In this document: piece by piece, positions 25,882-34,726 of the stretch
Position numbering within the stretch: the first letter of the stretch is position 1
Layout of the letters: each line of letters starts with the position of its first letter
Source of the DNA: Desulfotignum sp.
GTDB taxonomy: Bacteria > Desulfobacterota > Desulfobacteria > Desulfobacterales > Desulfobacteraceae
Assembly: GCA_018399285.1 (NCBI GenBank)
Contig: JAGYOW010000008.1
Coordinates: 1 to 64,000 of the forward strand
Direction: 5' to 3'
Length of the DNA: 64,000 nt
Made by a program: the position numbers and the translations under genes
The notes under the pieces: generated by a model
The model's input: the letters and a program-made list of their open reading frames with translations, nothing else
What the model was told of the DNA's origin: nothing
Database searches by the model: none

Positions 25882-25920
25882 TCAGACAAAACAGTCAGCA
25901 AATTTTGGATGACTGTCTGA
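25882..25920 (-). promoter_or_regulatory. Imperfect hairpin in the leader of the hdr/nuo/flx operon
   Basis: The arms TCAG...ACAGTC and GACTGTCTGA pair with a small bulge around a 14-base loop, between promoter and start codon. It could be an operator or an RNA structure; no known family is recognised. Confidence 0.35.
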
Positions 25921-25973
25921 AATTTGTCTTAATGATTTTCCTTATTATTAATTGTTGTTAATTAAAAAATTAT

Positions 25974-26003
25974 GTTATAAAACCATCTGTCAAACAATGT
26001 CAA
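25974..26003 (-). promoter_or_regulatory. Sigma-70-type promoter of the hdr/nuo/flx operon
   Basis: On the minus strand TTGACA (26003-25998) and TATAAC (25979-25974) are 18 bp apart. Transcription would start near 25967, giving a leader of about 120 nt before the hdrA fragment. The region is shared with the divergent miaA gene. Confidence 0.6.
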
Positions 26004-26039
26004 CCATTATCGAACAAAACCCTTGCGCCCCGTTGATTC

Positions 26040-26957
26040 ATGAAAAAAATCATTACAATATGCGGCCCCACCGGGATTGGGAAAACCGGATTTGCCATTT
26101 TTCTGGCAAAAGCAGTCAATGGTGAAATCATCGGGGCCGATTCCATGCAGATTTACAAGTATATGGATATCGGTACTGCCAAACCGGATGCATCGGAACT
26201 GGCACAAGCGAATCATCATCTGGTGGATTTTCTGGATCCGGCAAGAGATTTTGATGCCGGACAATATGCGCAACTGGCCGGGCAAGCCATTGATACCATT
26301 GTACAAAAGAACCGGACTCCCATTGTGGCCGGGGGCACCGGCCTGTATATAAGGTCTCTGTTATACGGCCTGTTCCGCTCTCAACCCGCGTGCCAGGACA
26401 CTCTGGCTGAACTGACCAAAACCCTTGAAAAAAAAGGAAGCCCTTATCTTCACCATCAGCTGGAATCCTGTGATCCTATGGCGGCGCAGCGGATCCATCC
26501 CCATGATGGATTCCGTATTATCCGTGCGCTGGAAGTGTTTCAAACCACCGGCATTCCCATATCCGAGAGCCAGACCCAGCAGTCTTTCACCCACCCCCGT
26601 TACCGCAGCCTGACCTTAGGGCTTTACATGGATCGCCATGACCTGTATGAGCGTATCAATCAGCGGGTGGACATCATGATGGCCCAGGGACTTCTCTCTG
26701 AAGTTCAGGGTCTGGTGAAAAAAGGATATAACCTGAACCTGAAATCCATGCAGTCCATCGGATACCGCCACATGGGAAAAGTGATCAACTATGAGCTGGA
26801 TATCGAGACGGCTGTCTCGCTTTTGAAACGGGATACCAGGCGATATGCCAAGCGCCAGTTCACCTGGTTTAAAAAAGAGCCGAACATTGTCTGGATTGAG
26901 CCCTCACAAAAGGACCGGGCCGTGGCCCTGATAAAAGATTTTTTGACATCTCCTTGA
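26040..26957 (+). CDS. miaA: tRNA dimethylallyltransferase
   Basis: 305 residues. P-loop GPTGIGKT (9-16), SMQIYKYMDIGTAKP and DFLDPARDFDAGQYA are MiaA hallmarks, as are the C-terminal QSIGYRHM and DTRRYAKRQFTWF blocks. It adds a dimethylallyl group to A37 of tRNAs reading U-starting codons. Start ATG 26040 directly precedes KKIITICGPTG. Divergent from the redox operon with 193 bp between the start codons. Confidence 0.97.
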   Translation: MKKIITICGPTGIGKTGFAIFLAKAVNGEIIGADSMQIYKYMDIGTAKPDASELAQANHHLVDFLDPARDFDAGQYAQLAGQAIDTIVQKNRTPIVAGGTGLYIRSLLYGLFRSQPACQDTLAELTKTLEKKGSPYLHHQLESCDPMAAQRIHPHDGFRIIRALEVFQTTGIPISESQTQQSFTHPRYRSLTLGLYMDRHDLYERINQRVDIMMAQGLLSEVQGLVKKGYNLNLKSMQSIGYRHMGKVINYELDIETAVSLLKRDTRRYAKRQFTWFKKEPNIVWIEPSQKDRAVALIKDFLTSP

Positions 26958-27007
26958 AATTTGCCTATATTTCAGCACGGCATTAACCTTGTTATCTGAA
27001 AAAAAGA

Positions 27008-28618
27008 ATGGATATGACGCTCAGACAGTTATTGATGGTTCGTTTTCTGGTCGGTATGTCAATCATCGTGCTGATGTGTGCGATGTGGGGGTGCGCGGCT
27101 AAACCGTCCCGGACATCATCTCAAGACCCGTCCGCAACAAAGATTCAACCCCCGGGCACGATGGCGCAAACTGCGGCCCAAGTGGAAATACTGGAAACCA
27201 AAGCCATCGCGTTGATGCAATCCGGTGAACTTGAAGCGGCGTTTCATACCTATAACCAGGCCCTGGCCCTGAATCCGGAAACACCGCAGAAAAAGCGAAT
27301 CATGAGCGGAATCGATCAGGTACTGGCCGAAATGCCATCGGATTTGATTCAGACTTTTATTGAAACACCGGACCTGTCGGTACCGGAACCGTTGCTGCAC
27401 TACTGGCTGGGAGTCAACCTTGCCCGGGACAAAGATTATACAAAAGCCGTGGATGTTTTGACCCGGTATATGGATTTGTGGCCGGATCATCCCCATGTCC
27501 CGGAAGCACAGGAACGGATGGCATTGATCCGGCAGAATCTGTTTAAAAAAGACACCATCGGATGCCTGCTGCCGTTGTCCGGCAAATATGAGAGATACGG
27601 ACAGAAAGCTTTGAAAGGCATTCAACTGGCCATCCAGGATTTGGGCGCTGCTCACAACCGCAAATTCAATATTATCATCAAAGATACTCAGGGGGATCCG
27701 GAAATTGCTGCCGCGTGTGTGGATAAGCTGGATCAAGCAAATGTGGCCGGGATTATCGGTCCGCTTCTGGCTGTGGATAAGGCCGGTGCCCGGGCCCAGG
27801 AATTGAAGATTCCACTGATTGCTCTGACCCAGAAACAAGATTTTGCCTTATCCGGAGAATATCTGTTTTCCAATTTTATCACGCCCCAGATGCAGGTACA
27901 GACCCTGATCGCCTATGTCGTTAAAACACTGGGGCTTCAGAAAGTGGCAGTCCTGTATCCGGATGAACCATATGGCAAGCGTCACATGCAGCTGTTTTCA
28001 CAAGCTGCGGCTGAATATGGCGCTGAAGTGGTGGGTACGCAGACGTATGACGGCAAAAGCAATGATTTCACGGAACCCGTCCGCAAACTCATAAAACGGT
28101 TGAGCCAGCCATCCGATTCATCTGATTCATCCGATTCTGTCATTCTTGAGTTCGAAGCTTTGTTCATACCGGATTCCGCATCCCGGATCAATATGATTCT
28201 TCCCCAACTGGCTTTTCATGACGCCCGGGGTATGGTGCTGCTGGGAACCAATCTGTGGCATCACCCAAGTCTGCTGGATCAAACCAAAAGATACAACCAG
28301 AATACCATTATCACGGACGGGTATTTTGAACACAGCCAAAAGCCGGCCACGGTCCGGTTCACCCAGCGCTTTTCAAACCTGTACGGCGAATCCCCCGGTT
28401 TGCTGGAAGCCATTTTTTATGATACGACCCGGATCTTGATTTCAACCGCCATGGATACTTTGGTGAATTCCCGGCAGGATCTGAAAGACGCCCTTCTGGA
28501 AGAAAGAATATTTGAAGGGGCCACCGGCAGAACGCTTTTCAACAGCAACGGCACGGCCCGTAAAGAGCTGTTTCTGATCACCATAAAAAATGACCGGTTT
28601 GTGGAACTGGACCGTTGA
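27008..28618 (+). CDS. LppC/LpoA-like lipoprotein with periplasmic-binding domain
   Basis: 536 residues. An N-terminal hydrophobic segment ends in a lipobox-like MWGC (Cys29), so it is probably lipidated. Residues about 60-180 look like TPR helices (ALMQSGELEAAFHTYNQALALNP). From about 182 a type-1 periplasmic-binding fold follows (IGCLLPLSGKYERYGQKALKGIQLAIQDLG, NVAGIIGPLLAVDKAGA, KVAVLYPDEPYGKRH). The TPR-plus-binding-fold layout is that of penicillin-binding-protein activators such as LpoA, but branched-chain amino acid binding proteins share the fold. A short Ser/Asp repeat (PSDSSDSSDSV) occurs about residue 370. A second ATG at 27014 is a possible start. Confidence 0.8.
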   Translation: MDMTLRQLLMVRFLVGMSIIVLMCAMWGCAAKPSRTSSQDPSATKIQPPGTMAQTAAQVEILETKAIALMQSGELEAAFHTYNQALALNPETPQKKRIMSGIDQVLAEMPSDLIQTFIETPDLSVPEPLLHYWLGVNLARDKDYTKAVDVLTRYMDLWPDHPHVPEAQERMALIRQNLFKKDTIGCLLPLSGKYERYGQKALKGIQLAIQDLGAAHNRKFNIIIKDTQGDPEIAAACVDKLDQANVAGIIGPLLAVDKAGARAQELKIPLIALTQKQDFALSGEYLFSNFITPQMQVQTLIAYVVKTLGLQKVAVLYPDEPYGKRHMQLFSQAAAEYGAEVVGTQTYDGKSNDFTEPVRKLIKRLSQPSDSSDSSDSVILEFEALFIPDSASRINMILPQLAFHDARGMVLLGTNLWHHPSLLDQTKRYNQNTIITDGYFEHSQKPATVRFTQRFSNLYGESPGLLEAIFYDTTRILISTAMDTLVNSRQDLKDALLEERIFEGATGRTLFNSNGTARKELFLITIKNDRFVELDR

Positions 28619-28630
28619 TCCGGCAGTGAC

Positions 28631-29959
28631 TTATCCGCCGAAGTACACATCCTGACCCGTGGCCTCCAGTACCGACTGCCACAGCCGGCCGTTGGGATCC
28701 AGTCGTTTCTGCCGCCCGGCAGACGCTTCCATGGGTACATGCACGTAATGGTTGTTCCAGTAACTGATGAGCAGTTTGGTTTTGCCGGCCATGCCGGCAT
28801 GGACCGCATCGCGTCCCAGCAGACCGCAGAATACACTGTCATTGGCGTTGGCTGCCAGACTGCGGATGATATAGGCAGGATCAATATATTTCAGGGAAAC
28901 ATCCATATTTTTTGACTTGAACCATTCGGTGATTTTATCCTTGAGAAACAGACCGATATCCTGAAGCACGATATTACCGGAAGGATCGTATTTTTTTTCC
29001 TTTTTTTCGAAAAAATTCTGTCCTGCGCCTTCCGCCACGATCACCACGGCATGGTTCCGGGTTTTGACCCGATTTTCCAGTGCCTGAAGAAAACCGTTAT
29101 CCCCATATAGATCAATATCCACTTCCGGGATCAGGACAAAATTGGCATCCTGCTGGGCCAGTGCCGCCGTGGCCGCCAGAAACCCTGAATGACGGCCCAT
29201 GAGCTTGATCAGCCCGATGCCGTTGGGATAGGCTTCTGCTTCATTATGCGCGCCCTTGATCGCCAGGGTGGCCACATCCACTGCAGAATCGAACCCAAAG
29301 GACCGGGATACCAGAAAAATATCATTGTCAATGGTTTTAGGGATCCCCACCACCGAGATCTTTAAATTTCTTTTCTCAATTTCTTCGGCAATTTTTTTGG
29401 ATGCCATCAGGGTGCCGTCTCCCCCCACCATGAACAGAATCCCGATGCTCATGCGTTCCAGACAGTCTACCACCACACCGATATCCTGGCTGCCCCGGGA
29501 AGATCCCAGAATGGTCCCGCCTCTGTCCTGAATACCGGCCACGGTCTCAGGCGTGAGATCCAGAATGTCGTGACCATATTCCGGAATGAATCCCTGGAGC
29601 CCATGGCGGATGCCATAAATCGTTTTAACATGGTAGATGTGATACAGTTCCAGCACCACGGCCCGAATAATGTCATTGAGGCCCGGACACAGCCCCCCGC
29701 AGGTCACAATAGCGCATTTGAGCTTGCTGGGATCAAAATAGATCTTTTCCCTGGGACCGGCCTGTTCAAAGCTGAGCAAGGCCTGACCGGTATCCATGGC
29801 ATCTTTGATATATTCCGCCTGAATATCCACGATAATTCGGGATTCATCTGAAATAAAAGAGTGCCGCCGCTGGCTTGACCGTGTCACCCGCTTGATGGGA
29901 GAAACGATGTTGGCCTTTCCAAGCACCGGAATATCCGTACACAAATCATGGGGTATCAT
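28631..29959 (-). CDS. pfkA: 6-phosphofructokinase, ATP-type clade with Gly/Lys signature
   Basis: 442 residues, longer than E. coli PfkA (320) and like the plant/TP0108 clade. Motifs: CGGLCPGLND (87-96), GGDGTLMASK (179-188), PKTIDND (207-213), LIKLMGRHSGF. GGDG rather than GGDD points to ATP as phosphoryl donor even though PKTIDND has the Lys found in PPi enzymes; this combination occurs in ATP-dependent relatives. Donor assignment is inference. Its start overlaps the stop of the isomerase gene upstream (ATGA), so sugar-phosphate genes are co-translated. Convergent with the lipoprotein gene, 12 bp apart. Confidence 0.92.
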   Translation of the reverse strand: MIPHDLCTDIPVLGKANIVSPIKRVTRSSQRRHSFISDESRIIVDIQAEYIKDAMDTGQALLSFEQAGPREKIYFDPSKLKCAIVTCGGLCPGLNDIIRAVVLELYHIYHVKTIYGIRHGLQGFIPEYGHDILDLTPETVAGIQDRGGTILGSSRGSQDIGVVVDCLERMSIGILFMVGGDGTLMASKKIAEEIEKRNLKISVVGIPKTIDNDIFLVSRSFGFDSAVDVATLAIKGAHNEAEAYPNGIGLIKLMGRHSGFLAATAALAQQDANFVLIPEVDIDLYGDNGFLQALENRVKTRNHAVVIVAEGAGQNFFEKKEKKYDPSGNIVLQDIGLFLKDKITEWFKSKNMDVSLKYIDPAYIIRSLAANANDSVFCGLLGRDAVHAGMAGKTKLLISYWNNHYVHVPMEASAGRQKRLDPNGRLWQSVLEATGQDVYFGG

Positions 29960-30942
29960 CGACTGCCTCCGTTGAACTTGAAAGATCCTTTACCAAGAAT
30001 ATCATGCAGGTGTAAAATGCCTTCCAGCCGGTTGTCGGCATCAACAATGGGCAGCACGGTGATTTCATATTTTTCCATCAGGTTCAACGCATCGTACAGA
30101 TACGCGTCCACGCTTGAACAGCGGGGATTTCGGGTCATGACATCGCCGGCCGTCAACCGGTGATAATCCGTGATTCCCCGGGCAATGGCGTGACGGATAT
30201 CCCCATCCGTTATAATACCCTTTAATTGCCGGTACCGGTTGAGTACTATCACCGCCCCCAGGCTGAACCGATCCATAATCTCCAGAGCGAAAGTCATAGT
30301 GTCATCCACAAGAACACGGGGTGCCTGGTCTGCAGTGAGCATGATTTCACCCACGCGGCTGGCCAGCCGCTGCCCCAGAGCCCCGCCGGGATGCGACCGC
30401 ATAAAATCGGATTTTTTGAACTTCTTTTTTTCAATCAAAACCACGGCCAAAGCATCTCCCATGGCCAGCTGGGCCGTAGTGGAGGCAGTAGGTGTCATAT
30501 TAAAAGGACACGCCTCTATTTCAACCCCTGTATCAATGACCAGATCACAATATCGGGCCATGGTGGATGCCGGATTTCCGGTGAACCCGGCCATGCGGCA
30601 TCCAATACCCCGGATCACCGGCAACAGCTGATTGAGCTCGCTGGTTTCCCCGCTGTTGGAAATGGCTATGAACACATCATGGGGGCTTACCATACCCAGA
30701 TCCCCATGCACGGCTTCCACGGGATGAAGGAACATGGCATTGGTACCGGTACTGCTTAAAGTAGCGGCAATTTTACGGCCGATCAGCCCGGATTTTCCGA
30801 TGCCGGAGATAATCACCCGTCCCGGTGTATCACAGATATCCTGAACTAGGGTTTCAAAAGCCTGATCCAGTTTTTCCGCCAAGGCTAAAATTCCCCGGGC
30901 TTCAATTTTCAATACGTCTTTGGCTTTGGATATAATCATCAT
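29956..30942 (-). CDS. kdsD: Arabinose-5-phosphate isomerase (KdsD/KpsF)
   Basis: 328 residues. SIS domain (RVIISGIGKSGLIGRKIAATLSSTG; VEAVHGDLGMV; ISNSGETSEL) followed by two CBS domains (about 205-325: VDDTMTFALEIM, LKGIITDGDIR, VMTRNPRC, LEGILHLHDIL). It interconverts ribulose-5-P and arabinose-5-P, the first step to Kdo for lipopolysaccharide, consistent with the lipid A genes at 51-55 kb. Upstream neighbour in the same operon as pfkA (ATGA overlap). Confidence 0.95.
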   Translation of the reverse strand: MMIISKAKDVLKIEARGILALAEKLDQAFETLVQDICDTPGRVIISGIGKSGLIGRKIAATLSSTGTNAMFLHPVEAVHGDLGMVSPHDVFIAISNSGETSELNQLLPVIRGIGCRMAGFTGNPASTMARYCDLVIDTGVEIEACPFNMTPTASTTAQLAMGDALAVVLIEKKKFKKSDFMRSHPGGALGQRLASRVGEIMLTADQAPRVLVDDTMTFALEIMDRFSLGAVIVLNRYRQLKGIITDGDIRHAIARGITDYHRLTAGDVMTRNPRCSSVDAYLYDALNLMEKYEITVLPIVDADNRLEGILHLHDILGKGSFKFNGGSR

Positions 30943-31056
30943 TAAAATTTCTTGGGGTTCTGGTTATTCAATCCATCAATTTATACACCACTCCTCCGAT
31001 TTTTCCCATAAGAAAAAGGGTTTTTAAAATTATATGCATAAAATGTTGGCCTTTGA

Positions 31057-31086
31057 TTGACATTTGAGCTGTTTTTATGCTATCTG
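31057..31086 (+). promoter_or_regulatory. Possible promoter for the PxxKW protein
   Basis: TTGACA (31057-31062) and TATCTG (31081-31086) are 18 bp apart, about 130 bp before the ATG. The leader contains a hairpin at 31135-31177 (CCTGAAA...TGCTG / CAGCA...TTTCAGG). The rest of the 275-bp gap between kdsD and this gene shows nothing else. Confidence 0.4.
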
Positions 31087-31217
31087 ATTGCGGTTAACCA
31101 TCCGGATTTGAAAAATCTCCAGGAAACCAACAGCCCTGAAACATCCTGCTGATATAACAATACAGCAGTTTTTCAGGCTTTGATAAATTCAACCCACAAG
31201 GATTTAGGAAAAGTATC

Positions 31218-31490
31218 ATGATCTGTACAACGATTAGGGAAGGGGAAGACTGTGTATTCATGACAGCCGCCGGCTGCAGCTATAATGAAGGAAACTGCCT
31301 GCCGGTTGTGGAGGAATGCATGGGATGCCAGCGAATGTCTGAATATCCCACCGGCATGTATTGTAAAGCCGCACCGGACCCGTCCCTGAAATGGAAAAAC
31401 GGGTCCTGCAATATGGCCACGCACATCAAAACCACGACGGAGACCAAAAAACAGAAAATCAACCCGATCAAGGCCTCCAAAAGAAGATAG
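31218..31490 (+). CDS. PxxKW-family cysteine-rich small protein
   Basis: 90 residues with eight cysteines (positions 3, 12, 20, 27, 34, 37, 49, 63) and the motif PSLKW that names this small family of delta-proteobacterial proteins. A CxxC pair (EECMGC) suggests metal or FeS binding. The tail is Lys/Thr-rich and probably disordered. Function unknown. It stands alone, with a leader hairpin before it and a strong terminator after it. Confidence 0.82.
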   Translation: MICTTIREGEDCVFMTAAGCSYNEGNCLPVVEECMGCQRMSEYPTGMYCKAAPDPSLKWKNGSCNMATHIKTTTETKKQKINPIKASKRR

Positions 31491-31512
31491 TTGTTTTTTG
31501 ACCGCATTTTAC

Positions 31513-31560
31513 AAAACTCTGTGGTTTTTCATCTTCAAAAGAAAGCCGCAGAGTTTTTTT
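31513..31560 (+). terminator. Rho-independent terminator
   Basis: AAAACTCTGTGG pairs with CCGCAGAGTTTT (12 bp, one G-U), followed by eight Ts. It ends the PxxKW gene. The A-run on the 5' side would also serve minus-strand transcripts. Confidence 0.85.
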
Positions 31561-31584
31561 TGATTTTTTGCGAGGAGTCTGCCC

Positions 31585-32907
31585 ATGAACGCGATTGCAA
31601 AAGAATTGAACGCCATTGTATCCCAGGCCAATCCCCATGTTTTTGATATGCTGTCCGATATGGGAAAAGCCCTTTTTTTCCCGAAAGGCATCCTCAGCCA
31701 GAGCGCGGAAGCCAAAGCCCGGGCTCATAAAATCAACGCCACCATCGGGATTGCCAAACAGGGCGGCCATGTTTTGAACCTGCCTGCCGTGACCCGGTAC
31801 ATATCGGGTATCGAACCGGACGAATATCTACCGTATGCCCCGTCTTTCGGACTTCCCGGGCTTCGGGAACAGTGGAAAAAAGACCTGTATGAAAAAAACC
31901 CGTCCCTGGCCGGAAAAGAGATCAGCCTGCCCGTAGTTACCTCGGGCATCACCCACGGCGTTTCCGTGGTTTCAGACATGTGGGTGAACCAGGGAGATGT
32001 GATCGTGCTGCCGGACATGATGTGGGGCAACTACAACATGACTTTTACGGTGCGCAACCAGGCCAAAATTGTTCATTACAAGGCTTTCGATGATGCATTG
32101 ACTCAATTTAACATCGATGATTTTGAATCCGTGATAACGGCTGAAGCCGCCCGGAACGATAAAATTATCACCATACTCAATTTTCCCCACAATCCAAGCG
32201 GGTACTCGCTGAGCCGACAGGAAGCCGACCGGGTGGCAGAGATTCTGCTGACCATCGCACAATCCGGCACCCATGTGGTGGCAGTCTGTGATGATGCCTA
32301 TTTCGGACTGTTTTTTGAAGAAGAAACCAGCAAAGAATCTTTATTTGCCAAACTGGCCGGCAAACATGAACGACTGGCCGCCATCAAACTGGACGGTGCC
32401 ACCAAAGAAGATTATGTCTGGGGATTCCGGGTGGGATTCATCACTTACGGCATGACCGCAGCAGACCCGGCAATGATGGATCACCTGAATCAGTCCCTGG
32501 AAAAAAAGACGGCCGGTTGCATCCGGGGCAATATTTCCAATGCGTCCCACCTGGGTCAGACTATTTTGCTCAAAGCCATGGCAGATCCGGAATATCACCC
32601 GCAGAAACAGGAAAAATTCAATCTGCTCCAACAGCGGGCCGCCAGAATCAAAACCGTTCTGGCGGATCCGGCATACCGGTCCGGATTTGACGTATATCCG
32701 TTCAATTCCGGTTATTTCATGTGCATCCGACTCAAAGATGTGGATGCGGAACAGCTGCGGCTCCATTTGCTCGACAAATACGGGGTCGGCCTGATCGCCA
32801 TTGGCGACCGCAACATCCGTGTGGCGTTTTCCTGCCTGGAAGAAACAGATGTAAAACCGTTGTTCGATATTGTCATGCAGGGCATCAGTGATCTGCGCGC
32901 CGCCTGA
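31585..32907 (+). CDS. Class I/II PLP-dependent aminotransferase
   Basis: 440 residues. AspC-fold features: YLPYAPSFGLPGLREQWKKDL, NFPHNPSGYSLS (the Asn-Pro-x-Gly type substrate loop), CDDAYFGLFFEE, and the PLP lysine region AIKLDGATKEDYVWGFRVGFITYG. The conserved Arg for the substrate carboxylate is probably in RNIRVAFSCLEE. Amino donor and acceptor cannot be told. ATG 31585 has a GAGGAG ribosome site just after the terminator, so it likely has its own promoter or depends on read-through. Confidence 0.88.
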   Translation: MNAIAKELNAIVSQANPHVFDMLSDMGKALFFPKGILSQSAEAKARAHKINATIGIAKQGGHVLNLPAVTRYISGIEPDEYLPYAPSFGLPGLREQWKKDLYEKNPSLAGKEISLPVVTSGITHGVSVVSDMWVNQGDVIVLPDMMWGNYNMTFTVRNQAKIVHYKAFDDALTQFNIDDFESVITAEAARNDKIITILNFPHNPSGYSLSRQEADRVAEILLTIAQSGTHVVAVCDDAYFGLFFEEETSKESLFAKLAGKHERLAAIKLDGATKEDYVWGFRVGFITYGMTAADPAMMDHLNQSLEKKTAGCIRGNISNASHLGQTILLKAMADPEYHPQKQEKFNLLQQRAARIKTVLADPAYRSGFDVYPFNSGYFMCIRLKDVDAEQLRLHLLDKYGVGLIAIGDRNIRVAFSCLEETDVKPLFDIVMQGISDLRAA

Positions 32908-32931
32908 TGCAAAAAAGGACTTTTAAGGAAC

Positions 32932-34725
32932 ATGGGATCATTTGACGTCAAAGTCGCCTTCAAGTGGTTGTTGAATTTTGTTCTCATCGGCATGATCGCC
33001 GGTTTGGGCGCAGTGATTTTCCATTATCTGTGCGGCCTGGGAATGCATTATTTTCTGGACATGATGGCCGGATACCGGCCGGATGCCCCGGCCGGGGAAC
33101 ATGCGCTCCTGCCTTCCACCACCACCCCGTTCAACCGATGGATGCTTCTGATTCTGCCGGCTTTAGGCGGATTGTTTTCCGGATGGCTGGTGTATACCTT
33201 TGCGCCGGAGGCGGAAGGCCACGGCACAGATGCCGCCATTGACGCGTATCACAACAAAGGCGGTAAAATCCGAAGCCGGATCCCCTTTATCAAGACCATT
33301 GCTTCCACCATCACGCTGACCACGGGCGGGTCCGGGGGCAGGGAAGGGCCCATCGCCCAGATCGGTTCCGGGTTCGGGTCGTTTCTGGCCACAAAACTCA
33401 ATTTATCGGAACGGGAACGACGTATCATGATGGCCGCCGGTATCGGTGCCGGAGTGGGCAGTATTTTCCGGGCACCGCTGGCAGGGGCACTGTTTGCGGC
33501 TGAAGTGTTGTACCGGGATCCGGATTTTGAATCGGAAGTCATCATTCCGGCCGGTATTTCTTCAGTGGTGGCCTATTGTATCTTCTGCCTTGTTTATGGA
33601 TGGGGATCTTTGTTTGATTCCCCGGGGTTCAAGTTTCAAAATCCATTGGAGTTAGGCCCTTATATCGTGCTGGCCGGAGTTCTGGTGGTGTTCGGTTATG
33701 TCTATGTCAAAGTGTTTTACGGCCTGGTGGAATTTTTTAAAAAACTCAAAGTTCCCAATCATATCAAACCCGCCATCGGCGGACTGTGTACCGGGATCAT
33801 CGGATTTTTTCTGCCCTATACCCTGGCATTCGGATATGGCATGGCCCAGAACGCCATTTTCAATCAGGTAGCCATCTCCACGCTGATTGCGCTGGCCATC
33901 GGCAAAATTTTCACTACCTCGTTTTCCATCGGTTCCGGAGGCAGCGGCGGGGTGTTCGGCCCGTCCGTAGTCATTGGCGGGGCCCTGGGGGGAGCGGTCG
34001 GCAAAATTTTTCATCTGCTGATCCCCTCCATTGTCACTCATCCGGGAGCGTTTGTGATTGTCGGCATGGCCGGTTTTTTCACGGCAGTATCCAACACCCC
34101 CATTTCCACCATCATCTTTGTCAGTGAGATGACCAATTCCTATCATCTGCTTTTACCCAGTCTGCTGGTATGTTCATTGTGTTACCTGTTGTCCCAGCGG
34201 TTCACCATATTCAAAAATCAAGTCAAATCCCGGGTGGATTCGCCGGCCCATGCTGGAGAATTCATGATGGACATCCTCCAGACCATGAAGGTGGGCAGCC
34301 TGGACCATCTGATCAAAAAAGTTCAGTGTGTCAGTGAAAACATGTCATTTTCCGAATTCAAAACCCTGTATCAGATCACCAAACAGCATTATTTTCCGGT
34401 ACTGAACGCCAAGGGGGAATTTACCGGCATTTTTTCATCCAATGACATCCGGGAGGTCATTTTCACCATCCATATCGAAGATCTGGTGGTAATGAAAGAT
34501 ATCATGATTTCGGATCTGATCACCACCACCCCAGCCCAGGACCTGAACACGGTACTGCATAAACTCACGCAGAAAAACATTGATGCACTGCCGGTGGTGA
34601 ATGAAACCAATCCCAAAGAACTGATCGGTCTGATCTACCGGCGGGATATCATCGCCCATTACAATCAGCACATTCAAGGAATCCGGGCGGCACACTCAAC
34701 AAATCAGAATTCCGATCCGGCGTGA
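32932..34725 (+). CDS. ClC-family chloride channel/antiporter with CBS domains
   Basis: 597 residues. The membrane part (about 10-430) has the ClC ion-pathway motifs GSGGREGPI (with the gating Glu), GAGVGSIFRAPLAGALFAAE and GSGGSGGVFGPS. Two CBS motifs follow (about 465-580: FPVLNAKGEFTGIFSSNDI, LPVVNETNPKELIGLIYRRDI). The gating Glu is compatible with channel or H+/Cl- exchange; the proton Glu could not be aligned with confidence. Follows the aminotransferase by 24 bp on the same strand. Its stop nearly touches convergent truA. Confidence 0.93.
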   Translation: MGSFDVKVAFKWLLNFVLIGMIAGLGAVIFHYLCGLGMHYFLDMMAGYRPDAPAGEHALLPSTTTPFNRWMLLILPALGGLFSGWLVYTFAPEAEGHGTDAAIDAYHNKGGKIRSRIPFIKTIASTITLTTGGSGGREGPIAQIGSGFGSFLATKLNLSERERRIMMAAGIGAGVGSIFRAPLAGALFAAEVLYRDPDFESEVIIPAGISSVVAYCIFCLVYGWGSLFDSPGFKFQNPLELGPYIVLAGVLVVFGYVYVKVFYGLVEFFKKLKVPNHIKPAIGGLCTGIIGFFLPYTLAFGYGMAQNAIFNQVAISTLIALAIGKIFTTSFSIGSGGSGGVFGPSVVIGGALGGAVGKIFHLLIPSIVTHPGAFVIVGMAGFFTAVSNTPISTIIFVSEMTNSYHLLLPSLLVCSLCYLLSQRFTIFKNQVKSRVDSPAHAGEFMMDILQTMKVGSLDHLIKKVQCVSENMSFSEFKTLYQITKQHYFPVLNAKGEFTGIFSSNDIREVIFTIHIEDLVVMKDIMISDLITTTPAQDLNTVLHKLTQKNIDALPVVNETNPKELIGLIYRRDIIAHYNQHIQGIRAAHSTNQNSDPA

Positions 34726-34726
34726 T

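Noticed and set aside
28110-28136. Short TCATCTGATTCA-type tandem repeat in the LppC-like gene
   Set aside because: Only about three units encoding a Ser/Asp linker; too short to call a variable repeat.
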